Of a stretch of DNA of 64,000 bases, positions 19,727 to 28,242 are shown piece by piece. The stretch is from assembly GCF_000209655.1 (NCBI RefSeq), contig NC_015458.1, forward strand, positions 2,542,001 through 2,606,000. The letters run 5' to 3'. The stretch's first letter is position 1. Each line of letters starts with the position of its first letter. Origin of the DNA: Pusillimonas sp. T7-7 (GTDB lineage Bacteria > Pseudomonadota > Gammaproteobacteria > Burkholderiales > Burkholderiaceae_B). The notes under the pieces are model-generated. The model made no database searches. It was not told the origin of the DNA and saw only the letters and a list, made by a program, of their open reading frames with translations. The translations under genes and the position numbers were made by a program.

Positions 19727-21180
19727 TGGAATGGGAAATCGTCATCGGCCTGGAAACGCACGCACAGCTTTCCACCGAATCCAAGATTTTTTCTGACAGC
19801 AGCACGCGTTACGGCGCCGAGGCCAACACCCAGGCCAACGAGGTCGATATGGCACTGCCTGGCAGCCTGCCTGTCATGAATAAAGGCGCCGTCGAGCGCG
19901 CGATTCGGCTGGGCCTGGCTTTAGGCTCGCATATAGCACCCCGATCCATCTTCGCCCGCAAAAACTACTTCTATCCTGACCTGCCCAAAAACTATCAGAT
20001 CAGCCAGTTCGAAATCCCTGTCGTACAAGGCGGCTCGATCACGTTTTTTGTTGATGGTGAAGAAAAAACAGTCAACCTGACCAGGGCTCACCTGGAAGAA
20101 GACGCGGGCAAATCCCTGCATGAAAACTTCAAGGGGCCGCACGGAGAATCATCAACCGGCATCGACCTGAACCGGGCCGGCACGCCTTTGCTTGAAATCG
20201 TATCCGAACCTGAAATGCGCTCGGCCGCCGAAGCCGTGGCCTATGCCCGCGCCCTGCACGGCCTGGTCGTGTGGCTGGGTATCTGCGACGGCAATATGCA
20301 GGAAGGTTCATTCCGCTGCGATGCCAATGTGTCCGTGCGCCGCAAAGGCGATCCGGTGCTGGGCACCCGCAGCGAGGTCAAGAATGTCAACTCTTTCCGA
20401 TTTCTTGAACGCGCCATCCTGTATGAAGCCCGACGCCAGATAGAATTGATTGAAGACGGGGGTACTGTTGTACAGGAAACCCGTCTGTACGACTCGGATC
20501 TGGACGAAACCCGCAGCATGCGCAGCAAAGAAGATGCGCACGATTATCGCTATTTCCCCGACCCCGATCTGCCTCCGTTGGTCATAGCTCCTGAATGGGT
20601 AGAAAGGGTCAAGGCCGACATGCCTGAACTGCCGGCTCAGAAACGTGCCCGCTTCGAGCAGGATATGGGCCTGAGCGCCTACGATGCAGCTCAGCTCACC
20701 ATGTCGCGCGCCAGCGCCGATTACTTCGAGTCCGTGGCAGCACAGCTGCCGCAAGGCCAGGCCAAGCTGGCCGCCAACTGGGTGCTGGGCGAGTTCTCAG
20801 CAGCGCTCAATCGCGAAGAGCTCGACATAGACCAAAGCCCGGTCACACCGGCACAGTTGGCAGCCCTGATTGCACGCATCATAGACGGAACCATTTCCAA
20901 CAAAATGGCCCGCGATGTATTCAATGCCATGTGGGCTGGCGAGCACGAAGGCCAGCCCGACGCCATCATTGAAGCGCGGGGCCTGAAGCAGATCAGCGAC
21001 AGCGGCGCGATCGGCGCCATGATAGACGAGGTTCTGGCCGCGCATCCGGCCATCGTGGAAGAATACCGGGCCGGCAAGCAGAAAGCCTTCAATTCGCTGG
21101 TTGGCCAAGTCATGAAAGCCGCCAAAGGCAAGGCCAACCCGCAACAGGTCAATGACCTGTTAAAAGAGAAGCTGGCTTAA
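19726..21180 (+). CDS. gatB: Asp-tRNA(Asn)/Glu-tRNA(Gln) amidotransferase subunit B
   Basis: A 484-aa kinase/amidotransferase subunit. N-terminal [58 protein letters not shown], the cluster around [12 protein letters not shown] and [14 protein letters not shown] are all hallmark GatB blocks. The C-terminal tail (YqeY-like) binds tRNA. It ends the operon ahead of a hairpin at 21188-21216. Confidence 0.95.
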   Translation: MEWEIVIGLETHAQLSTESKIFSDSSTRYGAEANTQANEVDMALPGSLPVMNKGAVERAIRLGLALGSHIAPRSIFARKNYFYPDLPKNYQISQFEIPVVQGGSITFFVDGEEKTVNLTRAHLEEDAGKSLHENFKGPHGESSTGIDLNRAGTPLLEIVSEPEMRSAAEAVAYARALHGLVVWLGICDGNMQEGSFRCDANVSVRRKGDPVLGTRSEVKNVNSFRFLERAILYEARRQIELIEDGGTVVQETRLYDSDLDETRSMRSKEDAHDYRYFPDPDLPPLVIAPEWVERVKADMPELPAQKRARFEQDMGLSAYDAAQLTMSRASADYFESVAAQLPQGQAKLAANWVLGEFSAALNREELDIDQSPVTPAQLAALIARIIDGTISNKMARDVFNAMWAGEHEGQPDAIIEARGLKQISDSGAIGAMIDEVLAAHPAIVEEYRAGKQKAFNSLVGQVMKAAKGKANPQQVNDLLKEKLA

Positions 21181-21187
21181 CCCCAAG

Positions 21188-21216
21188 AAGCCCCCATGCT
21201 TGAATAGCGGGGGCTT
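21188..21216. terminator. Bidirectional hairpin between gatB and pyrE
   Basis: Arms AAGCCCCC (21188-21195) and GGGGGCTT (21209-21216) form a perfect 8-bp stem with a 13-base loop between two convergent genes. Flanking T content is low on both strands, so efficiency is uncertain. Confidence 0.6.
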
Positions 21217-21243
21217 GCTCGGGCACAGCCGGAAACGCGGCTT

Positions 21244-21915
21244 TTAGACGCCGTAACGGGCCCGATATTCCGCTACGGCGTCGCGATGCCCGGCCAGCGC
21301 GGCATCGCCGTCCAACACCGCCATGATGTCGGCCAACGAGGCAATACTGACCACGGGAATACCGTAAGTCATGGCCACATCTTGTACTGCCGAATGTGCC
21401 GATAAGGCGTCGGCGGCGCCAGCACGCTCCATACGATCGAGCGCAATCAGCACCGCAGCGGGCTCGGCGCCTGCCTGACGAATGATGTCGACCGATTCCC
21501 GTACCGAAGTGCCGGCGGTGATGACGTCGTCGATAATCACGACCTTGCCTTGCAAGGGGGCTCCTACCAGCACGCCGCCTTCGCCATGGTCCTTGGCCTC
21601 TTTGCGGTTGAACGCAAATGGCACGTCGCGATCAGCCAGCGAAGGGTGTTGCGCCAGAGCACCTGCCGTTGTAGCAGCCAAAGGGATCCCTTTGTAGGCC
21701 GGGCCGAACAACATGTTGAACTGCACACCGGAATCCACCAGAGCCTGCGCATAGAACTGCGCCAGTCGCCCCACCGAACGACCGGTATTGAACAGGCCCG
21801 CATTGAAAAAATATGGGCTTATGCGGCCCGATTTGACCTTGAAACTGCCAAAGCGCAAAACGCCCTGGTCGAGGGAAAAACGCACGAACTCTGCGCGGTT
21901 GGAGGTGTCAGCCAT
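21244..21915 (-). CDS. pyrE: Orotate phosphoribosyltransferase
   Basis: A 223-aa type I phosphoribosyltransferase forming orotidine 5'-phosphate in pyrimidine synthesis. The PRPP-binding motif is [17 protein letters not shown], the N-terminal block is [23 protein letters not shown], and the flexible loop is [13 protein letters not shown]. It is convergent with gatB and divergent from the DoxX gene. Confidence 0.95.
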   Translation of the reverse strand: MADTSNRAEFVRFSLDQGVLRFGSFKVKSGRISPYFFNAGLFNTGRSVGRLAQFYAQALVDSGVQFNMLFGPAYKGIPLAATTAGALAQHPSLADRDVPFAFNRKEAKDHGEGGVLVGAPLQGKVVIIDDVITAGTSVRESVDIIRQAGAEPAAVLIALDRMERAGAADALSAHSAVQDVAMTYGIPVVSIASLADIMAVLDGDAALAGHRDAVAEYRARYGV

Positions 21916-22043
21916 GATTCAGACAGAAAGAGAAAACCAATATTATCGACCAGAATTCGGCTTTCGATCGAAAAGCGTAAGCACGGCGCCACACCGGCTA
22001 TATTTTTCGGTACATCAAGGGGGTATTCCATTACACTCTTGCG

Positions 22044-22076
22044 GGAAGCCCTAAACCAAGTCAATCAGGGCTTTCC
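22044..22076. repeat. Imperfect inverted repeat upstream of the DoxX gene
   Basis: GGAAGCCCT (22044-22052) and AGGGCTTTCC (22067-22076) pair with one bulged base across a 14-base loop. The element lies in the pyrE-doxX divergent region, about 70-100 bases before the doxX start. Its role is unknown. Confidence 0.4.
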
Positions 22077-22147
22077 GGGCGACAAAGCACGGGTACATTG
22101 ATTTTCCGCAGTCTTGTCTTTCACCATACCTTTATTTGGGGATTACC

Positions 22148-22549
22148 ATGAATGACTCATGCACTACCTGGACTCCACGCTTGCTAAGCGTTTTGCGCAT
22201 TGTGGCTGGCTACTGCCTGCTTTGGCATGGCACCAGCAAGTACTTTGGCTTTCCCGGCAATGCCATTGACGGACTGCAAATATTCTCAATGATGGGTATA
22301 GCGGGGCTGATTGAGCTGATCGCCGGCGTGCTGCTCATCATTGGCCTATTCACCCGTGGCGCCGCCTTCGTCGCTTCCGGTTTTACCGCTGCCGCGTACT
22401 TCATCGGCCACGTAGCCACCAACGGCATGCTGCTGTTCCCCGCCATGAACGGCGGCGAGGCTGCCGTGCTGTTCTGCTTTGTGTTCCTGTATATTTTCGC
22501 AGCCGGCCCCGGCCCCTGGAGCGTCGACGCAGCACGCAGCAAATCCTAG
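22148..22549 (+). CDS. DoxX family membrane protein
   Basis: A 133-aa protein with four membrane helices: LLSVLRIVAGYCLLWHGTSKYFG, AGLIELIAGVLLIIGLFTR, AFVASGFTAAAYFIGHVA and GEAAVLFCFVFLYIFAAGPG. The pattern (RI..G....HG..K..G, then GLIE...G..L..G) is typical of DoxX/DoxD-like quinone-reactive or thiol-stress membrane proteins. The ATG at 22148 follows a GGGGA ribosome binding site; a TTG at 22136 in the same frame is less likely. It is a single gene. Confidence 0.85.
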   Translation: MNDSCTTWTPRLLSVLRIVAGYCLLWHGTSKYFGFPGNAIDGLQIFSMMGIAGLIELIAGVLLIIGLFTRGAAFVASGFTAAAYFIGHVATNGMLLFPAMNGGEAAVLFCFVFLYIFAAGPGPWSVDAARSKS

Positions 22550-22718
22550 CCCAGGCAGCAAGCGGCCCAAGGGAAGCCCGAGCAAGTCAAGCGCTAAGCC
22601 GACGCTGCGCTTCGGCGACTTGTTCCAAGTTTCCCCAGGCCTGCTTGCATGGCTCGCATGGCGGCATTGATTCAGGTTACAGTCTTGGCTTGTATAGCAA
22701 TCCTGGACATCCCTCACC

Positions 22719-23501
22719 ATGCTCCGTGTCATTTCAGCCAATCTGAACGGTATCCGCTCAGCCGTTCGTAAAGGATTTCTCGACTGGGTTCCCCAGCAAA
22801 ACGCCGACTTCATCTGCATGCAGGAATTGAAGGCGCAAGCCGACAATATGACCGCAGACATGCTGAACCCAGAGGGCTATTACGGCTATTTTCACTACGC
22901 TGAGAAAAAAGGCTATAGCGGTGTAGGCCTGTATGCGCGCCAACAGCCGCTACAAGTCATTCAGGGCCTCGGAGTACCCGAGATTGACGCCGAAGGCCGT
23001 TATCTGGAATTGGTCTACGACAAGCTGTCCGTCATTTCAGTTTACCTGCCCTCGGGTTCCAGCGGCGACCACCGGCAAGCCGCCAAATTCGTATTCATGG
23101 AGCATTTTTTCAAACACCTGAGCGAGCTGGCCCAATGCGGCAGGCAAGTCGTCCTATGTGGCGACTGGAACATCGCCCACCAGGAAATCGACCTGAAAAA
23201 CTGGAAGGGAAATCTTAAAAACAGTGGCTTCCTGCCCGAAGAGCGCGCATGGCTGACCCGTGTCTTCGATGAAATAGGCTGGGTTGATGTCTATCGCAGT
23301 CTTTACCCCGACGCCACCGGCGAGGCCTACACATGGTGGAGCAACCGGGGGCAAGCCTGGGCCAAGAACGTAGGCTGGCGCATCGATTACCAGATCGCAA
23401 GCCCTGAAATCGCTGCTACGGCAAAAACGGCGTCCATATACAAGGACGAGCGCTTCAGCGATCATGCACCGCTGACTATCGACTATGACTGGGCGCCATA
23501 G
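22719..23501 (+). CDS. xth: Exodeoxyribonuclease III / AP endonuclease
   Basis: A 260-aa Mg-dependent nuclease of the exonuclease III family for base-excision repair. Catalytic blocks are ANLNGIR (metal Asn), QELK (metal Glu), GDWNIAHQEID (Asp/Asn), TWWSNR, WRIDYQIAS and FSDHAPLTIDY (Asp-His pair). Length fits. It is convergent with the TRIC channel gene; only eight bases separate the stops. Confidence 0.93.
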   Translation: MLRVISANLNGIRSAVRKGFLDWVPQQNADFICMQELKAQADNMTADMLNPEGYYGYFHYAEKKGYSGVGLYARQQPLQVIQGLGVPEIDAEGRYLELVYDKLSVISVYLPSGSSGDHRQAAKFVFMEHFFKHLSELAQCGRQVVLCGDWNIAHQEIDLKNWKGNLKNSGFLPEERAWLTRVFDEIGWVDVYRSLYPDATGEAYTWWSNRGQAWAKNVGWRIDYQIASPEIAATAKTASIYKDERFSDHAPLTIDYDWAP

Positions 23502-23509
23502 CTGCCAGG

Positions 23510-24124
23510 CTAGCGCCACTCATCACGATAAACAAACTTGGGCATCTGCCAGTTGTAATGCAATGCCAGCATCCGGAAGGCCAGGCCCACGACCATAGCG
23601 CCGATCATGGATAGGTTCAGATTCAAGCCAAAGTGCTGGGCCCCCAGGAACAGGGCGCCCGTCAAGACCGACACACTGGCGTACAGCTCTTTGCGCAGCA
23701 AGAGCGGAATATCGTTGCACAAGATATCGCGCAGCATGCCGCCGGCGCATCCCGTGATCATGCCGCTGATCAGCACCACCGTGGTCGGCAGCTGCATCCG
23801 CAGGGCAATCTGACAGCCGATGACGGTGAAAACGACCAGGCCCAGGGCATCTAGCCACAGGAAAATACTGCGTAAGCGCCGCATGACGGGAGCGACCAGC
23901 GCCGTCAGCAGCGCCGCGCCAGCCGTAATCCACAGGTATTCCGGGTGCAGCACCCAAGTAACGGGATAGTGCCCCAGCACCACATCACGCAGCGTTCCGC
24001 CACCCAACGCCGTCACGCAAGCAATAATCGACACACCCACCCAATCCATATCGCGCCGTCCGGCAGCCAACGCCGCAGTCATGGCTTCCGCAGTAATGGC
24101 GATCAGGTAAAGAACCAGCAACAT
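23510..24124 (-). CDS. TRIC-type cation channel family protein (UPF0126, YicG/YadS-like)
   Basis: A 204-aa membrane protein of seven helices made of two similar halves. Each half carries the GGGxLRD-like motif: ALGGGTLRDVVLG in the first and GCAGGMLRDILCN in the second. This is the prokaryotic TRIC/UPF0126 family, thought to be monovalent cation channels, though its role in bacteria is poorly defined. I chose the ATG at 24124, one base after the stop of the ampG-like gene, rather than a longer reading from 24214. The close junction implies coupled translation. Confidence 0.85.
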   Translation of the reverse strand: MLLVLYLIAITAEAMTAALAAGRRDMDWVGVSIIACVTALGGGTLRDVVLGHYPVTWVLHPEYLWITAGAALLTALVAPVMRRLRSIFLWLDALGLVVFTVIGCQIALRMQLPTTVVLISGMITGCAGGMLRDILCNDIPLLLRKELYASVSVLTGALFLGAQHFGLNLNLSMIGAMVVGLAFRMLALHYNWQMPKFVYRDEWR

Positions 24125-24125
24125 G

Positions 24126-25358
24126 TCAAGATTTCCCGTCCAGACTGTCAATTTCTGACTTGCGCAGGCGCAGCAAAACCAGACCCGGCAAGGCAATGAG
24201 CACAGTAATGACAAAAAATCCGGGCCAGCCCATGGACTCGACCAAAGGCGGCGTCAAGGGCCCGGCAAGATAAGTGCGCCCTACTGCTGACAGGGCCGAC
24301 AACAGCGCAAACTGCGTTGCCGAGAACTCCTGTTTGCACAGGGCCATCAGCAAGGCCACGAACGCTGCGGTACCCAGGCCGCCGCACAGGTTTTCAACAG
24401 CAACAACCAGCGCCATTGAGTAAAGATGAGGCGGCGTGACGGCCAGAACCCAATAACCAAAATTGGATACTGCCTGCATCAGGCCAAACAGCATCAGCGA
24501 ACGGTACAGGCCCAGGCGCGCCATGATGGCCCCGCCTGCCAGCGCCCCCACAATGGTGGCGGCCAAGCCAAACACCTTGTTGATGGTGCCCACTTCCGAT
24601 ACGCTAAAGCCGGCGCCGCGCAGCAGGAAAGTCGTTGACAAGGCGCCGGCAAAGGCATCGCCCAGCTTGTACAGAATAATAAGCAGCAGAATTGTGATGG
24701 CGCCGCGGCGCTTGAAGAACTCAACCAGGGGCTCCACCACCGCCAGGGTCAGCGTGCGTGGAGCGCGCGCCACGACTTCGGGTTCGGGCGCCAGTATGGT
24801 GGCAATGGCGCATACAGCCATGAACCCGCCCATCAGGAAATACATATTGCTCCAGCCCAGCCATTGATCCGCAAGGACCAGTGCCAGACCTCCCGACACA
24901 ATCATGGCCAGGCGATAGCCAAGCACCTTGATCGCCGCACCCGCGGCACGCTCTTCTTTGCGTAAAACATCAGTGCTGTAGGCATCAAAGGCGATGTCTT
25001 GCGTAGCCGACAAAAACGCCACCAAGACCGCCAGAGCTGCCATCAGGCCCAGATTGTCTCCCGGGGAAAACAGGCCCATGCCTGCAATCGACGCGGCAAG
25101 GAGCAGTTGCGTAAGGAAAATCCAGCTACGGCGGCGCCCCAACAAGGGCGGTGCATAGCGGTCAACCAGAGGCGCCCATAGAAACTTAAGCGTATAGGCC
25201 GTACCGATCAGCGTCAGGAAGCCGATATTCTGCAGCGATACATTATCGACTGTGGCCCACGCCTGCAGCGTCCCGCTGGTCAGCGCCAGCGGCAAGCCGC
25301 TTGCAAATCCCAGCACCAGCAAGGGCAATACACGCGGGCTGGCATAGACATGAGCCAT
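24126..25358 (-). CDS. AmpG-like MFS permease (muropeptide transporter family)
   Basis: A 410-aa twelve-helix MFS protein. The N-terminal block GFASGLPLALTSGTLQAW, the loop LKFLWAPLVDRYAPPLLGRRRSW and ATQDIAFDAYSTDVLR are characteristic of AmpG, which imports anhydromuropeptides for cell-wall recycling. It lies third in the metX-metW unit on the minus strand, eight bases after metW, an unusual partner for methionine genes. The link to methionine is probably only transcriptional. Confidence 0.86.
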   Translation of the reverse strand: MAHVYASPRVLPLLVLGFASGLPLALTSGTLQAWATVDNVSLQNIGFLTLIGTAYTLKFLWAPLVDRYAPPLLGRRRSWIFLTQLLLAASIAGMGLFSPGDNLGLMAALAVLVAFLSATQDIAFDAYSTDVLRKEERAAGAAIKVLGYRLAMIVSGGLALVLADQWLGWSNMYFLMGGFMAVCAIATILAPEPEVVARAPRTLTLAVVEPLVEFFKRRGAITILLLIILYKLGDAFAGALSTTFLLRGAGFSVSEVGTINKVFGLAATIVGALAGGAIMARLGLYRSLMLFGLMQAVSNFGYWVLAVTPPHLYSMALVVAVENLCGGLGTAAFVALLMALCKQEFSATQFALLSALSAVGRTYLAGPLTPPLVESMGWPGFFVITVLIALPGLVLLRLRKSEIDSLDGKS

Positions 25359-25366
25359 GGAGCTGT

Positions 25367-25990
25367 TTATTTAACCTTTTTATTAGGGGACTCGAAGCGA
25401 TACACCGCCAGGGTGCTTCGCCAGCTGGGCAAAAGTTTAACTTCTTTATTGCCGTTGAAGGTGGCCAGGTGGGTGATGCGCAATTGAAGGGTCTGTGCCA
25501 GACCTTCGAAATCTTTCAACGTGCACAGATGAATATTGGGCGTGTCGAACCACTGATAGGGCATTTCGCCCGTTACAGGCATGCGTCCCCGCAAGATGGA
25601 CCAGCCATGCGGCCAGTACCCGAAATTGGGAAAGGAAACGATCCCAAACCGTGCAACACGGGCCATCTCACGCAGGATATGCTCGGTATTGTGCATGGAC
25701 TGCAAGGTACGTGACAACACCACTGTATCGAATTGCTGATCATCGAACAGCGCCAGGCCTTGTTCCAGGTTTTGCTGAATGACCCGCACCCCACGCCGTA
25801 CCGCAGCGATCATCTGCTGGTCATCCAGCTCTACCCCCGCACCCACCACGTTTTTACTGTTCTGCAGATAGGCCAGCAAAGTACCGTCGCCACAACCCAG
25901 GTCCAGCACCCGGCTGTCCGGCTCTATCCAGCTGGCAATGCGCTTCAGGTCGGCCCGTACATGACTCGGCGCAATGGCATCCTGACTCAT
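25367..25990 (-). CDS. metW: Methionine biosynthesis protein MetW
   Basis: A 207-aa SAM-dependent-methyltransferase-like protein that partners MetX in many proteobacteria. It shows the glycine-rich SAM motif [16 protein letters not shown] (~33-48), then [22 protein letters not shown] and [14 protein letters not shown]. Its start overlaps the metX stop by four bases (ATGA-type), so the two are coupled. In studied species MetW is needed for homoserine acetylation activity; the same is inferred here. Confidence 0.93.
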   Translation of the reverse strand: MSQDAIAPSHVRADLKRIASWIEPDSRVLDLGCGDGTLLAYLQNSKNVVGAGVELDDQQMIAAVRRGVRVIQQNLEQGLALFDDQQFDTVVLSRTLQSMHNTEHILREMARVARFGIVSFPNFGYWPHGWSILRGRMPVTGEMPYQWFDTPNIHLCTLKDFEGLAQTLQLRITHLATFNGNKEVKLLPSWRSTLAVYRFESPNKKVK

Positions 25991-27240
25991 GCCAGCACCC
26001 CCGTGATATGTTCTCGCTCGCCCAGCCCCAACCGTGCCGCAATCCGGTCGTAATAGCCCTGGACCACAGCATGGTAGCGGGCGTCGTCCAGCAAGAAGGC
26101 ATCATGCCCGTGCGGCGCGTTGATTTCAGCGTAAGTGACTGGAACCTGGTTCTTCAGCAAGGCACGCACTATTTCATGCGAACGTTCAGGCGGGAAACGC
26201 CAGTCGGTACTGAACGACACCAGTAAAAAACCGGCCTTGACCGCTTGCAAGGCCCGTGCCAGATCGCCGCCACAGTTACGTGAGGGATCGAAATAATCCA
26301 GTGCGCGAGTAATCAGCAAATAGGTATTGGCATCGAAGTAAGTCGAGAATTTCTCTCCCTGATAACGCAGGTAGGATTCGACTTCGAATTCAACATCGTA
26401 GCCGTAATGAAACTCGCCATTGTCGGCCGGTGCACGTTGAGCCCGGCCAAATTTGGCCGCCATGTCGTCATCCGACAGATAAGTGATATGGCCAACCATG
26501 CGCGCCACCGATAGCCCATGCCTGGGCACCGTATTGTTGGCGTAGTAATCACCGCCATGGAAGTCGGGGTCGCTGATAATGGATCGCCGCGCCACTTCGT
26601 TAAAACCAATATTCTGTGCCGATAAGCGCGGCGTACTGGCAATGACAATGCAGTGCTCTACACGTTCGGGGCAGGTAATGGCCCAGCTAAGCGCCTGCAT
26701 GCCACCCAGCGATCCGCCCATGACGGCTGCAAACTTGTCTATATTGAAATGGTCGGCCAACCGCGCCTGGGCGCGAACCCAATCTTCGACCGTGAGCATG
26801 GGAAACGCGGCGCCCCAGGGCTTGCCGGTTTCAGGGTTGATGCTGGCCGGCCCGGTGGAACCGAAGCATGAGCCGATATTGTTCACACCAACCACAAAAA
26901 AACGATCGGTATCCACAGCCTTGCCAGGTCCGACCATGTTGTCCCACCAGCCTATGTCTTTGGGGTTGTCGGCAGCGATGCCCGCCACATGATGGGAAGC
27001 ATTGAGCGCATGGCAGATCAGGACGGCGTTGTTGCGCTGTTCATTAAGCGTGCCATAGGTTTCCACCGCCAGTTCATAGCTGGGCAACACCTGCCCGCTG
27101 GTCAGGGCAAGAGGCTCGTTGAATGAAATAAACTGGGGGGAGACTACACCGACCGAACCGGGGGGAATCGCGGATGCCTGGGCGGTAGCGGTGGAAGCGG
27201 GAACAGTTGAAGGTAAATTGGGTACGGTAAGTTCGGCCAT
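25987..27240 (-). CDS. metX: Homoserine O-acyltransferase (MetX type)
   Basis: A 417-aa alpha/beta hydrolase that acylates homoserine in methionine synthesis. The nucleophile Ser is in [12 protein letters not shown]; the acid Asp and the His lie near the C-terminus in STDWRFPP and [12 protein letters not shown]. An N-terminal low-complexity extension of about 30 residues precedes the conserved part. Betaproteobacterial MetX proteins differ between acetyl- and succinyl-CoA use; the donor cannot be fixed from this reading. It is led by a SAM-II-type riboswitch whose last block contains the ribosome binding site. Confidence 0.93.
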   Translation of the reverse strand: MAELTVPNLPSTVPASTATAQASAIPPGSVGVVSPQFISFNEPLALTSGQVLPSYELAVETYGTLNEQRNNAVLICHALNASHHVAGIAADNPKDIGWWDNMVGPGKAVDTDRFFVVGVNNIGSCFGSTGPASINPETGKPWGAAFPMLTVEDWVRAQARLADHFNIDKFAAVMGGSLGGMQALSWAITCPERVEHCIVIASTPRLSAQNIGFNEVARRSIISDPDFHGGDYYANNTVPRHGLSVARMVGHITYLSDDDMAAKFGRAQRAPADNGEFHYGYDVEFEVESYLRYQGEKFSTYFDANTYLLITRALDYFDPSRNCGGDLARALQAVKAGFLLVSFSTDWRFPPERSHEIVRALLKNQVPVTYAEINAPHGHDAFLLDDARYHAVVQGYYDRIAARLGLGEREHITGVLA

Positions 27241-27242
27241 AT

Positions 27243-27300
27243 GGACCTCTTTAGCTGGATTTATGAGGCGCCCGCAAGCAGATCAAGCAAATCGGCGCTG
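27243..27300 (-). promoter_or_regulatory. SAM-II-type riboswitch upstream of metX
   Basis: Read on the minus strand, the 58 bases before metX contain the ordered blocks GCGCC-GATTTG, GCTTGCGGGCGCC, CATAAAT and AGCTAAAGAGG. These match the conserved order of the SAM-II (SAM-alpha) class: GAUUUG, GCUUGC, a UAAA block and GCUAAA just before the gene. GCGCC pairs with GGCGC for P1. The terminal AAAGAGG is also the metX ribosome binding site, fitting the known mechanism in which SAM binding hides it in a pseudoknot. The match is by eye from family knowledge. Confidence 0.78.
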
Positions 27301-27478
27301 TGTTAGGCATCTATGTTACCACTCTGCCCTGCCGAGCGCGCCCAGGACCGGCACGCAAGGCCTCAGTTTTGTCCATCGTCATTTTACCCAGTTGAAGATA
27401 TTTGATACATTTATTACAAAATAAATGAAACAGTAACTTTTTATAAAAGTCTATAACGTGCAAAATCAGGAAGTCAAC

Positions 27479-27793
27479 ATGAAACCGCTGACAGAAAGGG
27501 AACTGACCTGCTTGCGCTGGGCCGCCATTGGCAAGACCAGTTGGGAAATGGGCGCTATTTTGGGCCTTACCGAAAGAACGGTCAATTTCCATATTCAGAA
27601 TGCTTGCCGCAAGCTGGGCGTGCACAGCCGGCAAGCAGCCATCACTTCAGCCCTGATGGCCGGTTTGCTGCCGGTGCTTACCGAGCCACCTCCAGGCCCC
27701 GCAAAAACTGATCTGCCTGAGGCCCTGGGAATACATCCGGCACGGCCGTCACCAACCCCTCAATCAGCGCCCCGTCCGTCAGCCAAACCGTAG
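27479..27793 (+). CDS. Orphan LuxR-type (GerE) helix-turn-helix protein
   Basis: A 104-aa protein that is nearly all LuxR-type HTH: LTERELTCLRWAAIGKTSWEMGAILGL, TERTVNFHIQNACRKLGVHSRQAA. It resembles the DNA-binding half of quorum-sensing regulators but has no autoinducer or receiver domain. The ATG at 27479 follows AGGAAG; a GTG at 27458 is less likely. Its last 38 codons (Pro/Ala-rich, no fold expected) overlap the 3' end of the convergent lipoprotein gene. It is divergent from metX. Targets are unknown; it may bind near its own or the metX promoter. Confidence 0.8.
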   Translation: MKPLTERELTCLRWAAIGKTSWEMGAILGLTERTVNFHIQNACRKLGVHSRQAAITSALMAGLLPVLTEPPPGPAKTDLPEALGIHPARPSPTPQSAPRPSAKP

Positions 27794-28193
27794 CCTGCAA
27801 GCGTATGGCGCCCTTGGGTGACCGGCCCTCGATGGAAAACATTTCGCCAAACTCCGGCAAAGAATCTGGCTCGGTCGCTCCCATGTTCCGGTAAAGCGAA
27901 CGCATGACCTCTGTTGCAAACGCGTGCCGCAAGGCCTCGTCTTTGCTGACATCAGGAGGCAAAGGCGCATAGGCAACGGTAAACAGGGCTTCGTCCACCG
28001 TCGCACTGGTAAGGCCAAACTCAATATCGTGCCCTGAAAACTGCAAGGTACGCGACTGGCCCACAGGCTTGTCAGGAAAAAAAGCCATGACAGCGCCATC
28101 GCCGACCGATACCTGGCGCCAGTTATAGTCTGGAGAACAGGCCGCGAGAAACAGCGACACAAGCAAGATTGAAGCAACACGTATCAAGGCCAC
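27678..28193 (-). CDS. Putative lipoprotein of unknown function
   Basis: A 171-aa protein with a lipoprotein signal: hydrophobic IRVASILLVSLFLAAC and the lipobox LAAC at residue ~19. The mature part (NWRQVSVGDGAVMAFFPDKPVGQSRTLQF) looks like a small beta-rich envelope domain; no family is recognised with confidence. It is divergent from gshA across 49 bases. Its last 116 bases lie antisense to the tail of the LuxR-type gene. Confidence 0.8.
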   Translation of the reverse strand: MALIRVASILLVSLFLAACSPDYNWRQVSVGDGAVMAFFPDKPVGQSRTLQFSGHDIEFGLTSATVDEALFTVAYAPLPPDVSKDEALRHAFATEVMRSLYRNMGATEPDSLPEFGEMFSIEGRSPKGAIRLQATVWLTDGALIEGLVTAVPDVFPGPQADQFLRGLEVAR

Positions 28194-28242
28194 ACCTCAG
28201 GTAAAATCGCCAGCTATAAAACTTATTTAAAGATACTTTGCA

